From NCBI GenBank assembly GCA_018000455.1, contig JAGNJW010000021.1, positions 1 through 64,000 of the forward strand: a stretch of 64,000 bases of DNA. The letters run 5' to 3'. Shown here piece by piece: positions 63,994-64,000 of the stretch. The DNA is from Acidobacteriota bacterium (GTDB lineage Bacteria > Acidobacteriota > Vicinamibacteria > Vicinamibacterales > UBA2999). The translations under genes were made by a program, and so were the position numbers. The notes beneath the pieces are model-generated. The model saw only the letters and a program-made list of their open reading frames with translations, was not told the origin of the DNA and did no database searches. The stretch's first letter is position 1. Every line of letters starts with the position of its first letter.

Positions 63994-64000
63994 ATGTCCA
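63994..64000 (+). other. possible start of the next gene
   Basis: An ATG at 63994 follows AGGGGAG by about 12 bases. Only seven bases are inside the window, so nothing can be said about the product. Confidence 0.2.

Overview
The window is about 64 kb of GC-rich bacterial chromosome, packed with genes and free of recognisable insertion sequences, prophage, CRISPR arrays, rRNA or tRNA genes. The content points to an acidobacterium, possibly of the Vicinamibacteria type: a VWFA-related secreted protein, a DUF6335 protein, a DUF6600/FecR-like protein, small family-restricted secreted proteins, a split B12-dependent mutase, an actinobacterial-style ValRS and the scpA-scpB-rluB-cmk-rpsA-ihf neighbourhood. 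The taxonomic call is inference from gene content only.

Layout. 0-5 kb: thymidine kinase, a small membrane protein, Ku, a CDP-alcohol phosphatidyltransferase and UvrC. 5-17.7 kb: a site-2-type metalloprotease and trpS, then scpA-scpB-rluB, a membrane-anchored hydrolase, cmk, a lysine-rich DUF6335 protein, rpsA, an IHF/HU protein, a HIT protein with an acyl-CoA-dehydrogenase-like partner, an HMA protein and an acyl-CoA dehydrogenase. 17.7-24.5 kb: the VWFA-related protein, glutamate dehydrogenase, a two-subunit B12 mutase whose substrate-site residues look like isobutyryl-CoA mutase, and a degenerate receiver protein. 24.6-36.6 kb: valS-nadC-birA-unknown-RNA methyltransferase, a C26 peptidase with argS, mobA, and a V4R-like gene with a TPR protein. 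36.6-49.3 kb: SPOR protein, lnt, prfB (with its programmed frameshift), PBP1A, the DUF6600 protein, dnaJ-hspR, a DnaC-like ATPase, hemW, two tandem secreted paralogues and a beta-barrel. 49.4-54.8 kb: acyl-CoA dehydrogenase, meaB and an epimerase/metallo-beta-lactamase fusion, then mtnP and a PfkB kinase (nucleoside salvage). 54.8-61.1 kb: a tetR-MFP-RND efflux operon in which the RND pump and the TolC-type outer membrane factor are one polypeptide. 61.2-64 kb: small membrane proteins, VanZ, enoyl-CoA hydratase, ribH and nusB.

Themes. Most genes are ordinary housekeeping genes in tight operons with ATGA/GTGA overlaps. The unusual items are two protein fusions (RND-TolC and epimerase-MBL), a family of 7-bp tandem repeats sitting between genes and touching start codons, a 26-bp perfect inverted repeat 4 bp from the ihf start, many -10 boxes so close to start codons that leaderless transcripts are expected, and several divergent promoters that share one roughly symmetric -10 box. 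B12/short-chain acyl-CoA metabolism is spread over two loci (21.5-23.6 kb and 49.4-52.8 kb).
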